A stretch of DNA of 64,000 nucleotides from a virus. Both the position numbers and the translations under genes were made by a program. Below the pieces are notes generated by a model, which did no database searches, had not been told where the DNA came from, and saw only the letters and a list, made by a program, of their open reading frames with translations. Below, piece after piece: positions 1 through 8,568 of the stretch. The number at the start of each line of letters is the position of its first letter. The stretch's first letter is position 1. The stretch spans positions 1 to 64,000 of IMG/VR virus record IMGVR_UViG_3300025881_001243; one strand, given 5' to 3'.

Positions 1-2
1 TT

Positions 3-671
3 CAAGGAACTCAAGGTATTCAAGGTATAACTGGTTTACAAGGAACTCAGGGTATTCAAGGTATTCAAGGTATAACTGGAACAGGAACTCAAGGTATTCA
101 AGGTATAACTGGTTTACAAGGTATTCAAGGTTTACAAGGTTTACGAGGTTTACAAGGAGCTCAGGGCATTAGAGGTTTACAAGGAGTTCAAGGTATTCAA
201 GGTATAACTGGAACAGGAACTCAAGGTATTCAAGGTATAACTGGTTTACAAGGTATTCAAGGTATAACTGGAACAGGAACTCAAGGAACTCAAGGAACTC
301 AAGGAACTCAAGGAACTCAAGGAACTCAAGGAACTCAAGGTATTATTGGATCTGATGCGAATACATTAGTAACAACTGATGTTAAAACTGCAGATTATAC
401 ATTAGTACTTAGTGATAGAGATAAGATAATAGAAATGGATAGTACATTAACTAGAGAAATTGTAGTTCCAAATAATACTAGTGTTGCGTTTTCATTAGGA
501 ACACAAGTTATGATTGTAAGAGGTGGTTCAGGTGCACTCTCAATATCAGAAGGATCTGGTGTTACTATAAACTCCTCAAACGATAATAAATCTTTACAGT
601 TTAGATATTCAGGAGCTACCTTAATTAAAAAATCCGTAAACGAATGGTGGTTATTTGGGGATCTATCATAA
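3..671 (+). CDS. Tail-fibre/adhesin C-terminal part with collagen-like repeats (5' truncated by window)
   Basis: The reading frame is open from the left edge and ends at 671, so this is the C-terminal 222 residues of a longer protein. The first ~117 residues are uninterrupted Gly-X-Y triplets (GTQ, GIQ, GIT, GLQ), a collagen-like stalk. It is followed by a ~105-residue globular end with a phage-fibre-like beta pattern (TTDVKTADYTLVLSDRDKII, then VTINSSNDN and NEWWLFGDLS). Collagen-like stalks are known in phage tail fibres and form trimers; the end domain probably contacts the host or the next fibre protein. An internal ATG at 435 is in the same frame but is not needed as a start. The fibre role is inferred from the repeat and the neighbouring lectin-like gene. 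Confidence 0.8.
   Translation, partial: QGTQGIQGITGLQGTQGIQGIQGITGTGTQGIQGITGLQGIQGLQGLRGLQGAQGIRGLQGVQGIQGITGTGTQGIQGITGLQGIQGITGTGTQGTQGTQGTQGTQGTQGTQGIIGSDANTLVTTDVKTADYTLVLSDRDKIIEMDSTLTREIVVPNNTSVAFSLGTQVMIVRGGSGALSISEGSGVTINSSNDNKSLQFRYSGATLIKKSVNEWWLFGDLS
282..335. repeat. Six tandem copies of CAAGGAACT inside the collagen-like stalk
   Basis: Six perfect 9-bp copies encode QGT triplets. They lie in a wider array (1-345) of 9-bp units differing by one or two bases (CAAGGTATT, CAAGGTTTA, and GGTATAACT on the same triplet register). Each unit is in frame, so copy number can change without breaking the protein. Confidence 0.9.
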
Positions 672-681
672 TAATTGATAT

Positions 682-1524
682 ATGATACATTTATCTACAG
701 TAGGAATAATAGAACAACCCCAACCAACAGAACTTTGGTTACCAAGCTCACAGGCTAGATTAGCTGCTTGGATTGATGCATCTGATACTTCTTCATATAC
801 AAGATCAGGATCAACCTTAACAGGAGTTACTGATAAAGCAGGTACTTATACAATGTCAATTGGTAGTACCCCTACCGTTATTGCAAATAGTCTTAATAAT
901 TTAAATGTATTTGATTTTGATGGAAATGAATATTTACAAAGTACTTCATATGAATCTCAAACAACATCCGGTAATCACTGGGCAATAGGTGTATTTAGAT
1001 TTAATACTGTTAACAATACTAAAGATTCATTCTGGTCTTATGAAACAAACGCATCTCCTAAAAGAGATTATGCTGTAAGCTCTTCTGCTTCTAATAATAC
1101 TTGGCCAGGAGAGTTAGATTTAGATGGGCTATCAAGTAATCGAATCAGTAACACTATCGGAAATTCAGAAGAATGGAACCTTAAAAGCATTCAGCAAAAT
1201 ACTTATGCTATTACAGCAGTTTACTTTAATAAGACAGGTAATCAAATAGGTACTAGAGTTGATGGGCAAAGCGCATTCAAGGTAGTTAATGATTACACAA
1301 ATTCTATTCAAAATAATCAAGAATTAAGGCTAATGAGAAATAGATCATCCGTGGAGTTAGACGGTCAGTTAGCTGAATTCTTTGCAGTTGCCGACATACC
1401 AGGAACTAGTGGAACTGATATTTCAACTTTAGAAAAAGGTGAAGGTTATCTTGCTTGGAAATGGGGATTAGTATCATTACTACCTAGTAATCACCCATAT
1501 AAGAACAGTGCTCCTGTCGTTTAA
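682..1524 (+). CDS. Phage structural protein with LamG/ConA-like lectin domain
   Basis: This 280-residue protein has the layout seen in many phage fibre and appendage proteins: an N-terminal strand with LWLPSSQARLAAWIDASDT, a central jelly-roll-like region (residues ~45-230), and the tail EKGEGYLAWKWGLVSLLP followed by HPYKNSAP. The WxDASD start and the LAWKWGL...LP..HPY end are typical of concanavalin-like lectin modules in environmental phage proteins. It begins 10 bases after the fibre gene, so it is probably an accessory fibre or virion-surface carbohydrate-binding protein. No signal peptide is present. The exact virion location is not shown by the sequence. Confidence 0.65.
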   Translation: MIHLSTVGIIEQPQPTELWLPSSQARLAAWIDASDTSSYTRSGSTLTGVTDKAGTYTMSIGSTPTVIANSLNNLNVFDFDGNEYLQSTSYESQTTSGNHWAIGVFRFNTVNNTKDSFWSYETNASPKRDYAVSSSASNNTWPGELDLDGLSSNRISNTIGNSEEWNLKSIQQNTYAITAVYFNKTGNQIGTRVDGQSAFKVVNDYTNSIQNNQELRLMRNRSSVELDGQLAEFFAVADIPGTSGTDISTLEKGEGYLAWKWGLVSLLPSNHPYKNSAPVV

Positions 1525-1527
1525 GGA

Positions 1528-1544
1528 ATATATAAATAAATTAT
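1528..1544 (+). promoter_or_regulatory. T4-late-like promoter box
   Basis: An exact TATAAATA lies at 1531-1538, ten bases before the ATG at 1548. This octamer is the T4 late-promoter consensus. Its use here is inferred. Confidence 0.5.
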
Positions 1545-1547
1545 ATT

Positions 1548-2273
1548 ATGAAGAATAAAGTAATTCATATCGGTATAATAAGCATTTTTGTTAGCTTGTA
1601 CTTTTTAGTAGCTACCATATCAATGATTAACTCTGTGGCGTTTTTTGATTTAACGCATGATGGAATTATGAATTGGGCATTAGCCATAGGATTCGAATTA
1701 GGTGCAGCAGCTTCTCTTGCAGCAATAATTATTTTAGATAAAACAAACAAGACTATGGTTTGGGGTTTATTTTTACTTCTTACTGGTTTTCAGATGATGG
1801 CAAATTCATTTCATGCATTTGTTAATTTAGAAAATTATATGCCTTGGATAGAATTATTTGGGTTGCTTGAAGAAGAACCTATAGTACAAAAAAGAATACT
1901 ATCAGTAGTAAGTGGTGCTATACTTCCATTAGTAGCCTTAGGTTTCATTAAATCATTAGTTGATTACATTAGACCAGAGGATCAGATGGTTGAGATTGAA
2001 AACACCGATATAGAAACACTTGATAATAAAGAAAAAGAAACCTCTACGGATATTGTAACTGAAGAGGTTATTAATCAACCTATAGAATCTTTGGAAATGG
2101 TTGATGAAGAAGTATCCAATGATAAGGATAACAATGATGATAGTGAAATACTTAATCCTTCAAGGTTAAGTAAGACAAAGGTCCGCTATGTTGAAAAAGT
2201 TGCCAAAATAACTGATGCTCTTACAGCAAAAAATCCAAAGACTTTAGCGAAGAATTACAATCCAAAACCTTAA
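1548..2273 (+). CDS. Multi-pass membrane protein with acidic cytoplasmic tail
   Basis: The protein has 241 residues. Four hydrophobic segments are visible at about residues 7-28, 42-62, 70-90 and 120-140. A charged tail from ~145 is rich in Glu, Asp and Asn and ends in a basic stretch (LSKTKVRYVEKVAKITDAL). I do not recognise the family. It sits between structural genes and phoH behind a late-like promoter box, so it may be made late. A role in lysis (holin-like) or envelope modification is possible but not supported by a specific motif. Confidence 0.7.
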   Translation: MKNKVIHIGIISIFVSLYFLVATISMINSVAFFDLTHDGIMNWALAIGFELGAAASLAAIIILDKTNKTMVWGLFLLLTGFQMMANSFHAFVNLENYMPWIELFGLLEEEPIVQKRILSVVSGAILPLVALGFIKSLVDYIRPEDQMVEIENTDIETLDNKEKETSTDIVTEEVINQPIESLEMVDEEVSNDKDNNDDSEILNPSRLSKTKVRYVEKVAKITDALTAKNPKTLAKNYNPKP

Positions 2274-2305
2274 GAAACTTTTCTTAAGAAAAAAAATTAT
2301 TCGCA

Positions 2306-3007
2306 ATGCCAGCAAGAACATATGATGACGATGTCTTTCGTCAAAAAAGAGTTATAAAAAATCCAATAAAATTTAACATATCTTTAAATGAAGAACAGAA
2401 AATAGCAAAAGAACAAATTTTAAATAATACAGTAACAGTATTAGCAGGTAAAGCAGGAAGCGGTAAAACATTATTAGCTTGCCAAGTAGCATTAGATGGT
2501 CTTTTTAGAAGACACTACGAAAAAATTATAATCACCAGACCTACAGTATCTAAAGAAGAAATAGGATTCTTGCCTGGCGACCTTCACCAAAAGATGGATC
2601 CTTGGGTTCAACCAATTTATCAAAATATGTATTTACTATATGGCAAAGAAAGAGTAGAACCTTTTATAAAAGAAGGTAAAATAGAAATTGTACCTGTAGC
2701 ATTTATGAGAGGACGTACATTTTTGGATAGCTGCGTTATTGTAGATGAAGCACAAAACGTTACAATGACACAAATGGAAATGATTGCCACCAGGATAGGC
2801 TTAAGATCTAAAATGATTGTATGCGGTGATGATGGGCAAGTAGATTTAAAAAACAGAAAAGAATCAGGCTTTAAATTCTTATATAATTTAGGAAAGAAAA
2901 TAAAAAATGTTTGCTCTGTAACTTTATTCCAAAATCATAGAGATCCTGTTGTAGATGATTTAATTAATGCATATGAAGAATTCTATGAAAAGAGACCGAA
3001 TAAATAA
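2306..3007 (+). CDS. phoH: PhoH-like P-loop ATPase
   Basis: The 233-residue protein has a Walker A motif GKAGSGKT at residues 48-55, a Walker B/DExx motif CVIVDEAQNV near residue 145, and the PhoH signatures ITRPTVSKEEIGFLPGD and GDDGQVDL. PhoH-family proteins are ATPases with suspected RNA or nucleic-acid roles, and they are common in marine T4-like phages. The length is close to the core PhoH domain with no extra domain. It is followed 19 bases later by the endolysin gene. The family call is firm; the phage role is unknown. Confidence 0.92.
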   Translation: MPARTYDDDVFRQKRVIKNPIKFNISLNEEQKIAKEQILNNTVTVLAGKAGSGKTLLACQVALDGLFRRHYEKIIITRPTVSKEEIGFLPGDLHQKMDPWVQPIYQNMYLLYGKERVEPFIKEGKIEIVPVAFMRGRTFLDSCVIVDEAQNVTMTQMEMIATRIGLRSKMIVCGDDGQVDLKNRKESGFKFLYNLGKKIKNVCSVTLFQNHRDPVVDDLINAYEEFYEKRPNK

Positions 3008-3026
3008 ATCAAATAAATATTAAGAC

Positions 3027-3899
3027 ATGATTTTAAAGAAAGGATCTCGTGGAGATGAAGTTAAAGAATTGCAGGAATATCTCGGATTGTATGTCGATGG
3101 TATATTTGGAAATAAGACACACAATGCTGTATGTAAATGGCAGCATGATAATAGTTTAGATGTTGATGGTATTGTTGGTCCTATAACAATGAATGCTATG
3201 GGGCTTGCTTCTACTGATAATTCAGAAATGCTATATACTAAAGGGGGTTTACTTATACATAAACACTTTTTACCGGCTAATGAATATATGACAGGAAGTA
3301 AACCAGAATATATTTTCTTACACCATACCGCAGGTTGGAATAATCCATATAAAACAATTGATCATTGGGCAAGCGATACAAGAGGTTGTATTGCAACTGA
3401 ATTTGTTTTAGGTGGTCAATCAATAAAAGGTAATGATGATCGATATGATGGTGAATTAGTACAATGTATGCCAGCAGGTGGTTGGGCATGGCACTTAGGA
3501 ACAGGAAGAAGTCATATGCATCAACATTCTGTAGGAATTGAAGTAAATAATTTTGGATGGGTTAAGGATGGTAAAACATATGCAGGTACCAAAGCTGATG
3601 CATCTCAACTTGTTACTTTAACAAAACCTTTTAGAGGATATAAAACATGGCACAGGTATTCTGATAAGCAAATAGAAGTACTAAGAGATTGGATACTTTG
3701 GATTGGTAATAGAGATAACATCGATGTGAGAGCTGGTTTACCTGCTCTTATTAAAGAAAAGGGTGCAGATGCATTTGAATTTAATCAAGAAGTATTAGAA
3801 GGAAAGCATAAAGGACTATGGACACACAGTAATGTTCGAGCCACTAAATCTGATATGTTCCCTCAGCCTGAATTAATGGATATGTTAACTAGTTTATAA
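3027..3899 (+). CDS. Endolysin: N-acetylmuramoyl-L-alanine amidase with peptidoglycan-binding domain
   Basis: Residues 1-60 form a PG_binding_1 repeat ([39 protein letters not shown]). Residues ~94-250 form an Amidase_2 domain: YIFLHHTAG with a zinc-ligand His, [20 protein letters not shown], and a further His in [10 protein letters not shown]. The enzyme should cut the amide bond between muramic acid and the stem peptide. No signal peptide is seen, so a holin or another route is required. The stop overlaps the next start by one base (TAATG). Confidence 0.9.
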   Translation: MILKKGSRGDEVKELQEYLGLYVDGIFGNKTHNAVCKWQHDNSLDVDGIVGPITMNAMGLASTDNSEMLYTKGGLLIHKHFLPANEYMTGSKPEYIFLHHTAGWNNPYKTIDHWASDTRGCIATEFVLGGQSIKGNDDRYDGELVQCMPAGGWAWHLGTGRSHMHQHSVGIEVNNFGWVKDGKTYAGTKADASQLVTLTKPFRGYKTWHRYSDKQIEVLRDWILWIGNRDNIDVRAGLPALIKEKGADAFEFNQEVLEGKHKGLWTHSNVRATKSDMFPQPELMDMLTSL

Positions 3900-4285
3900 T
3901 GGAGAAGTACATATACAGAGGAAAACTCGAACGGGTTATTGATGGCGATACGGTTGATGCTCTCATTGATGTCGGTTTTGATATTTGGATTCGAAAGCGT
4001 ATTAGATTCTCAGGCTTGGATGCATGGGAAAGTAGAACTCGTAACTTGGACGAAAAGAAAAAAGGACTGGCTGCTAAAGAAAGAGTAAAGGATCTCTTAA
4101 CTAAAGTAAGTTCAAAGCCTGGATTTTTCAGAATTAAATCTCATGGTGTTGGTAAGTATGGTAGAGTATTAGGTCAATTGTTTATCATGGATTCTGAAGG
4201 AAATCAATGGGATGTTAATGAAACTCTAATAACTGAAGGTCATGCTTATGTTTATGATGGTGGAAAGAAAAAGAAATTTTCCTGA
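3899..4285 (+). CDS. Staphylococcal-nuclease-like (SNase) thermonuclease
   Basis: The 128-residue protein matches the SNase OB-fold: RVIDGDTVDALIDVGFDIW at residues 12-30, IRFSGLDAWESR around 35-46, and GKYGRVLGQLF near residue 80. Asp and Glu residues expected at the calcium and catalytic site are present. No export signal is evident, so it probably acts in the infected cell or on released DNA. It is translationally coupled to the endolysin gene and ends before a terminator. Small SNases occur in many T4-like marine phages. Confidence 0.85.
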   Translation: MEKYIYRGKLERVIDGDTVDALIDVGFDIWIRKRIRFSGLDAWESRTRNLDEKKKGLAAKERVKDLLTKVSSKPGFFRIKSHGVGKYGRVLGQLFIMDSEGNQWDVNETLITEGHAYVYDGGKKKKFS

Positions 4286-4327
4286 CACATTGACATAGAC
4301 AAACATAGAAAGATGACAATATTTCCG

Positions 4328-4363
4328 AAAAACCGTGCTATTTCACTTGTGGCACGGTTTTTT
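4328..4363 (+). terminator. Factor-independent terminator
   Basis: An 11-bp stem (AAAAACCGTGC paired with GCACGGTTTTT) with a 13-base loop runs into a T tract. It closes the phoH-amidase-nuclease unit. Confidence 0.85.
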
Positions 4364-4419
4364 CAGTATATTAATTAAATAAGGAATAATCCTTGTTATA
4401 ACTAAAAATTAATTAAACT

Positions 4420-4779
4420 ATGTTTACATTTAAATCAAATTTTGATGAGATCCTAAAGGACCATCCGTTTTGGGGAGAGTTAGAAAAAATTAAAGATCCC
4501 TTTAAAGAATATCACTTCAGTAAAGAAGACGATGAATACATTTTAGAAATGCCAGTTCCTGGCTTTGATAAAGAAGATATTAAAGTTAAGCTTATTAAGA
4601 ATGACTTAAGTGTTATTATTGAAAGCGAAGATAATCCATGGACACCACCTTTAAATAAAAGGTTCGGTTTACCTGATGACTTTGATAGAAAGAAAATTAA
4701 AGCTAAGGTAGAAAAAGGTATACTATATGTTACTATACCAACCAAAAAAGATTTAGAGAATGATATTGAAATATTATGA
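4420..4779 (+). CDS. Small heat shock protein (Hsp20/alpha-crystallin)
   Basis: The 119 residues show the alpha-crystallin pattern: DDEYILEMPVPGFDKEDIKV (about 36-55), a central strand LSVIIESED, and the closing KAKVEKGILYVTIPTKKD with the G-I-L signature. Hsp20 proteins are ATP-independent holdases. T4-like cyanophages commonly carry one, often near structural genes, where it may help capsid or tail folding. It stands alone between a terminator and the next gene. Confidence 0.9.
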   Translation: MFTFKSNFDEILKDHPFWGELEKIKDPFKEYHFSKEDDEYILEMPVPGFDKEDIKVKLIKNDLSVIIESEDNPWTPPLNKRFGLPDDFDRKKIKAKVEKGILYVTIPTKKDLENDIEIL

Positions 4780-4797
4780 AACTAAATTAATTAAAGG

Positions 4798-4811
4798 TAT
4801 ATAATAATAAA
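4798..4811 (+). promoter_or_regulatory. Late-like promoter box TATATAATAATAAA
   Basis: This 14-base box lies 14 bases before the ATG at 4826. The same string recurs upstream of other genes at 14292 and 50296. Confidence 0.5.
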
Positions 4812-4825
4812 CAAATTTATAAATT

Positions 4826-5062
4826 ATGTCACAAGAAAATCAAGAAATGAACCAGGCACAGGCGGTTAACGTTTTAATTCAAGCTGCTAGGATTGCACAA
4901 GGAAAAGGCGCATATACATTAGAGGACGCTGAAATGGTTGCAAAAGCTATCAGAGTTTTTGTTCCACCTACAGAAGAAACTGAAAATGCTACTGAAGGTA
5001 CTACCGCAGATCCTGTAGTTAATGAAACTTCAACTGAACCTGTTATTGAAAAGGTAAAGTAA
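4826..5062 (+). CDS. Small protein of unknown function
   Basis: The 78-residue protein has a helical N-terminal half (NQAQAVNVLIQAARIAQGKG, TLEDAEMVAKAIRVF) and an acidic, Thr/Glu-rich disordered tail. It has its own late-like promoter box and a strong terminator, so it is a monocistronic, probably highly expressed late gene. I do not recognise it; a small virion or scaffold-associated protein is a possibility. Confidence 0.7.
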   Translation: MSQENQEMNQAQAVNVLIQAARIAQGKGAYTLEDAEMVAKAIRVFVPPTEETENATEGTTADPVVNETSTEPVIEKVK

Positions 5063-5084
5063 ACTTACTTCTTTTAAAACCTAG

Positions 5085-5113
5085 AAAAGGGGAGGGGAAA
5101 CCCTCCCTTTTTT
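5085..5113 (+). terminator. Factor-independent terminator with GAAA tetraloop
   Basis: A GGGAGGG/CCCTCCC stem is closed by a GAAA loop, extended by A-T pairs and followed by a T6 tract. It is the strongest terminator in the window. Confidence 0.92.
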
Positions 5114-5120
5114 AGTACAA

Positions 5121-5134
5121 TATATAATAAAAAT
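5121..5134 (+). promoter_or_regulatory. Late-like promoter box TATATAATAAAAAT
   Basis: The box sits directly after the terminator and 12 bases before the start at 5147, and so could drive the glycan island. Confidence 0.45.
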
Positions 5135-5146
5135 ATACTATCCAAA

Positions 5147-6640
5147 ATGCGCAGAAGAAGAGTACGTAAAGTAAAAATTGCACCTATTATTAGTGATGGG
5201 CCTCTTAGAGTATCTCCGCGTAAAGTAACAAAAAAGGTAAATGAACTTAAGGTTAAGCCTACTGATAATATAGTTCCTAATAAACATAGAGTAGTTAAAC
5301 CTATAAAAGATTCAATTCTTATAAATCCTTCTATTGTAATTCCACCTAAAAAAAGTCATCGAGTATTTATTATTGGTGGCGGTCCAGGTGTTGGAAAAGT
5401 TAAGTTAGCTGATTTAAAAGATGAAGATACTATATGCGTTAATGCTGCAGTGAATTTTGTACCAAACCCTACATATTTTATTACAATGGATTATAGTTAC
5501 TTTGATCCTAAAAGAAAAATAAATACTGTTGATGAGGTAATTAAAAAATCTCAATACTCATATTTTATACTTAACACTAATGGGGGTAATAGCAATATGA
5601 AAGTTATTGATGGTGAGGTAACTGATGTTAGGCATAATTTTGTATATAAAGACTTAGATAAATTTAATAGAGTTATACCTTCTATAACAACATCAGCACC
5701 GAATACTGGTTTTGGTTTAACTGTTAATGATTTTTCTAATGGTAATAATAGTGGCTTTTGTGCTATTCAACTAGCAATTCTTTTAGGATATGAAGAAATT
5801 TATTTAATAGGGTATGATTTAAGTACATCTCCAACCGAAACACACTTTCATCAATTATATGGTACACATAAACTTGGCTTCAGTGATAAAGTTTCTGGCT
5901 ACCGAACTATTATAGAAAATAGTATTAAGTTATTAAATAAATCTAAAAGTAAAGCAAAAATAATCTCAATAACTCCTACTACAATATCTAATATAAAAAC
6001 AACTAGTTTAGATAAAGTTCAATCAAATCCAATAATACGTAATAGCGAAAAAAAATATGTAATAGTTTCGTATTATACAGTTAATACTCCGTATGAACAA
6101 GAAGCAGCTAAACTCAGAAATTCTTTAGAAAGATTAAAGGTACCTTATGATATAGTAGGTGTACCTAATTTAGGTGACTGGCAAGCAAACACTAGATTTA
6201 AAGCTAAGTTTATGCAGGACATGCTAATTAAGCATAAAGGTAAATCTATCGTTTGGGTAGATAGCGATGCTGTTATCCATTCTTATCCATCATTATTTGA
6301 TACTTATGATTGCGATGTTGCCGTACGATGGCAAGATTTTAGATGGAGAAAAAATGAATGTTTAAGTGGAACTATTTATTTAGAAAATAATTCAAAAACA
6401 ATGGAATTATGTAAAAGATGGGAGAATGGTAATATTGCAGAAGGGCCTGGTGCTAAAACATTTGAGCAATGGAATTTAGGAAAGGTTATTGAAGAAATGA
6501 GAGCCGAAGGTAAAATTAGAGATGAAAATTTACCACCAGAATATACAATGATATTCGATAGCATGAGAGCAATGTACCCTAATGTAAATCCAGTAATTGA
6601 ACATTTTCAAGCGAGTAGAAAATTAAGAAATACAATTTAA
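5147..6640 (+). CDS. Two-domain glycan enzyme: DUF115/Maf-like domain plus GT-A-type glycosyltransferase
   Basis: After a basic, probably disordered N-terminus (residues 1-65), residues ~70-280 resemble the DUF115/MptE-like fold of motility accessory factors and sialyltransferase-like enzymes: VFIIGGGPGVGKVKLADL, ICVNAAVNFVPNPTYFITMD, CAIQLAILLGYEEIYLIGYD, HFHQLYG. Residues ~300-497 resemble a nucleotide-sugar transferase, with VPYDIVGVPNLGDWQANT and a DxD-type metal motif in SIVWVDSDAVIHSYP. The fusion suggests one protein that performs two steps in glycan addition. It is the first gene of the island and overlaps the next start at base 6640. Exact sugar and acceptor are unknown. Confidence 0.65.
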   Translation: MRRRRVRKVKIAPIISDGPLRVSPRKVTKKVNELKVKPTDNIVPNKHRVVKPIKDSILINPSIVIPPKKSHRVFIIGGGPGVGKVKLADLKDEDTICVNAAVNFVPNPTYFITMDYSYFDPKRKINTVDEVIKKSQYSYFILNTNGGNSNMKVIDGEVTDVRHNFVYKDLDKFNRVIPSITTSAPNTGFGLTVNDFSNGNNSGFCAIQLAILLGYEEIYLIGYDLSTSPTETHFHQLYGTHKLGFSDKVSGYRTIIENSIKLLNKSKSKAKIISITPTTISNIKTTSLDKVQSNPIIRNSEKKYVIVSYYTVNTPYEQEAAKLRNSLERLKVPYDIVGVPNLGDWQANTRFKAKFMQDMLIKHKGKSIVWVDSDAVIHSYPSLFDTYDCDVAVRWQDFRWRKNECLSGTIYLENNSKTMELCKRWENGNIAEGPGAKTFEQWNLGKVIEEMRAEGKIRDENLPPEYTMIFDSMRAMYPNVNPVIEHFQASRKLRNTI

Positions 6641-7326
6641 TGATGATAGAAGAAAAAAATAAAGTTGTAATTAATAATATAGAAGCAAAGCAAGAAGGAG
6701 TGTTTACCGAAGTATACCAAGAATTAGGCTGGTCAAAACGCCAAATGGAATCTGTTTCAGGTACCGGTTCAACTTTAGAAAATACTGAAATTCTTAGATC
6801 AGAATTACCAAAAGTATGTAAAAAATATGATATTAATAATATTGTAGATATTGCATGTGGTGATTTTAATTGGATGAAAGAAATAGTTAATGAATTTAAA
6901 TATTATAGAGGAGTAGATATAGTAAAAGATTTAATTAAAGCTAATAAAGAAAAATACAAAAATTTTGAAAATGTAGATTTTATGGTAGCAGATGTTATAA
7001 CTGAATTTGATAAATGTATAAAAGGTAAAGATATTGATGCAGTTATTCTTAAGGATGTTCTTGTTCACTTCCCAAACAAATATGTAATGAAGGTATTAGA
7101 TTCTTTACATAAATCATCTATAAAATATGTTTTTATTACTCATTTCGATTCTATTGAACTAAATTGTGATATTGGAGAGTTTAATGGTTGGAGACCACAA
7201 AATTTTACATTATCACCTTGGAAAATGGATAAACCATTGGAAAGTATTATATCACCAACAGAAGAATATAAATGGGGTGATAATGATAATACCGATAAAA
7301 CACTAAGCCTCTGGCAAATAAAATAA
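6640..7326 (+). CDS. Class I SAM-dependent methyltransferase
   Basis: The 228-residue protein has a glycine-rich SAM motif in NIVDIACGDFNWMKEIV (about residues 65-80), an acidic residue at the end of strand 2 (YYRGVDIVKDLI), and motif IV-like VILKDVLVHFPNKYV. It starts at the stop of the preceding gene. Position in the island suggests O-methylation of a sugar, though a protein or small-molecule substrate cannot be excluded. A second ATG three bases downstream could be the start. Confidence 0.75.
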   Translation: MMIEEKNKVVINNIEAKQEGVFTEVYQELGWSKRQMESVSGTGSTLENTEILRSELPKVCKKYDINNIVDIACGDFNWMKEIVNEFKYYRGVDIVKDLIKANKEKYKNFENVDFMVADVITEFDKCIKGKDIDAVILKDVLVHFPNKYVMKVLDSLHKSSIKYVFITHFDSIELNCDIGEFNGWRPQNFTLSPWKMDKPLESIISPTEEYKWGDNDNTDKTLSLWQIK

Positions 7327-7330
7327 TTAT

Positions 7331-8014
7331 ATGTTAAATAACTTTTTTGATAAACTTATTTGTATTAACCTAGATAAAAGAACAGACAGGTTAAATGAAT
7401 CAAAACGCCAATGGGCTGATAATAATCTTCAAGTAGAAAGAATGTCTGCTGTTAATGGTAACCCTATGGGATGGAAACATGTTGATGAAAAAGATGCAGG
7501 CATTAATAAAATTAAACGGGCTTCATGGACTGGTGCAGCAGGCTGTATGGCAAGTCATGTAAATATATGGAAAAGAGCAAAGTTAGAAGGTTGGAAAAAT
7601 GTTTTAATAATTGAAGATGATTGTGATTTTATACCAGATCTGCAAAATAAATTTAATGAATTAATAAAAGAAGTTCCTAATGATTGGGATATGTTATATT
7701 TTGGTGGTGTACATGAAGAGAGAGGTGGTAAATTTATTCCTACTAAAGTTAGTGAAAATGTAGTAAAGTGCGCAAGAATGATTACTACTACTTGTTATGC
7801 TATTAATGAAAGCTGCTATGATTTAGCAATAAATTCTGTTCTTGCCGAAGAGCCTTGGTTTTATACTGCAGTTGATGGTTATTTAGCCGCAGTGGTTCAG
7901 CCTAAATGTAATGCATATGCTTTTAATCCACCACTTGCTTGGCAAAGAGGAAGCTATAGTGACATACAAAGTGGATATAGAGATTATAGTAAATCCATGA
8001 AAGCAAAATATTAA
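7331..8014 (+). CDS. Glycosyltransferase family 25 (LPS-type)
   Basis: The 227 residues carry GT25 hallmarks: FDKLICINLDKRTDRL at residues 6-21, WTGAAGCMASHVNIWKRA near residue 66-83, and ENVLIIEDDCDF-like VLIIEDDCDFIPDL around 90-103, the DDx metal site. GT25 enzymes add galactose or related sugars to lipooligosaccharide or collagen. In the same operon the substrates of KdsD/KdsB products suggest an LPS-like acceptor. Spacing to the neighbours is 3-4 bases. Confidence 0.85.
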   Translation: MLNNFFDKLICINLDKRTDRLNESKRQWADNNLQVERMSAVNGNPMGWKHVDEKDAGINKIKRASWTGAAGCMASHVNIWKRAKLEGWKNVLIIEDDCDFIPDLQNKFNELIKEVPNDWDMLYFGGVHEERGGKFIPTKVSENVVKCARMITTTCYAINESCYDLAINSVLAEEPWFYTAVDGYLAAVVQPKCNAYAFNPPLAWQRGSYSDIQSGYRDYSKSMKAKY

Positions 8015-8017
8015 ATT

Positions 8018-8557
8018 ATGAAGATAGAGTACATTATACCTACATTATATCGTGACACGTTGGATCGTGCAGTAACGTCAATTAAAAGAGAATGTACTGA
8101 CCACAATATTCTAATATGTGGAGAGATTAAAGATGGGAGAGGTGTTGGAAATAGGAATGATGGACTAAATAAAATTAGAATTGACAGTGATTGGATAATT
8201 TTTTTAGATGATGATGATTACCTTAATGAAGGATTTAGTAAACAATTAGATGATACTTATGATATAGTTGTATTAAGAATGTCACAAGATGCATCTAACC
8301 CTTTTTACCCACCTAAAGTAATACCAAGATTAGAAGATAGTAGATTATATAGTGGAAACGTAGGATGTAATTTTGCTATAAAGACTTCTTTATATTTAAA
8401 ACATAAATGGCTGTTTGATGTTACTGCTAAAAATCCAGATTGGAATTTTTTAGAAAAAGCATTATCACACACAAATAAAATAAAAGTAACTAATGAAATT
8501 TATTACGTTGCCCCCATGGGAGGTTATAACAAACTAAAACCAACTGGTAAAAGATAA
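8018..8557 (+). CDS. Short GT-A (family 2-like) glycosyltransferase
   Basis: The 179 residues start with the GT2-like strand KIEYIIPTLYRDTLDRAVTS and have the DXD-like run SDWIIFLDDDDYLNEGF near residue 60-70. The length is shorter than typical GT2 enzymes (about 230 or more), with a compact C-terminal acceptor region (GNVGCNFAIKTSLY). It is probably active because the metal-binding acid cluster is intact. Acceptor unknown. Confidence 0.7.
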   Translation: MKIEYIIPTLYRDTLDRAVTSIKRECTDHNILICGEIKDGRGVGNRNDGLNKIRIDSDWIIFLDDDDYLNEGFSKQLDDTYDIVVLRMSQDASNPFYPPKVIPRLEDSRLYSGNVGCNFAIKTSLYLKHKWLFDVTAKNPDWNFLEKALSHTNKIKVTNEIYYVAPMGGYNKLKPTGKR

Positions 8558-8568
8558 AAAATAAAAAT

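Noticed and set aside
1-345. Repeat array as a CRISPR
   Set aside because: There are no spacers; units of 9 bp are continuous and in frame with a collagen-like Gly-X-Y protein.
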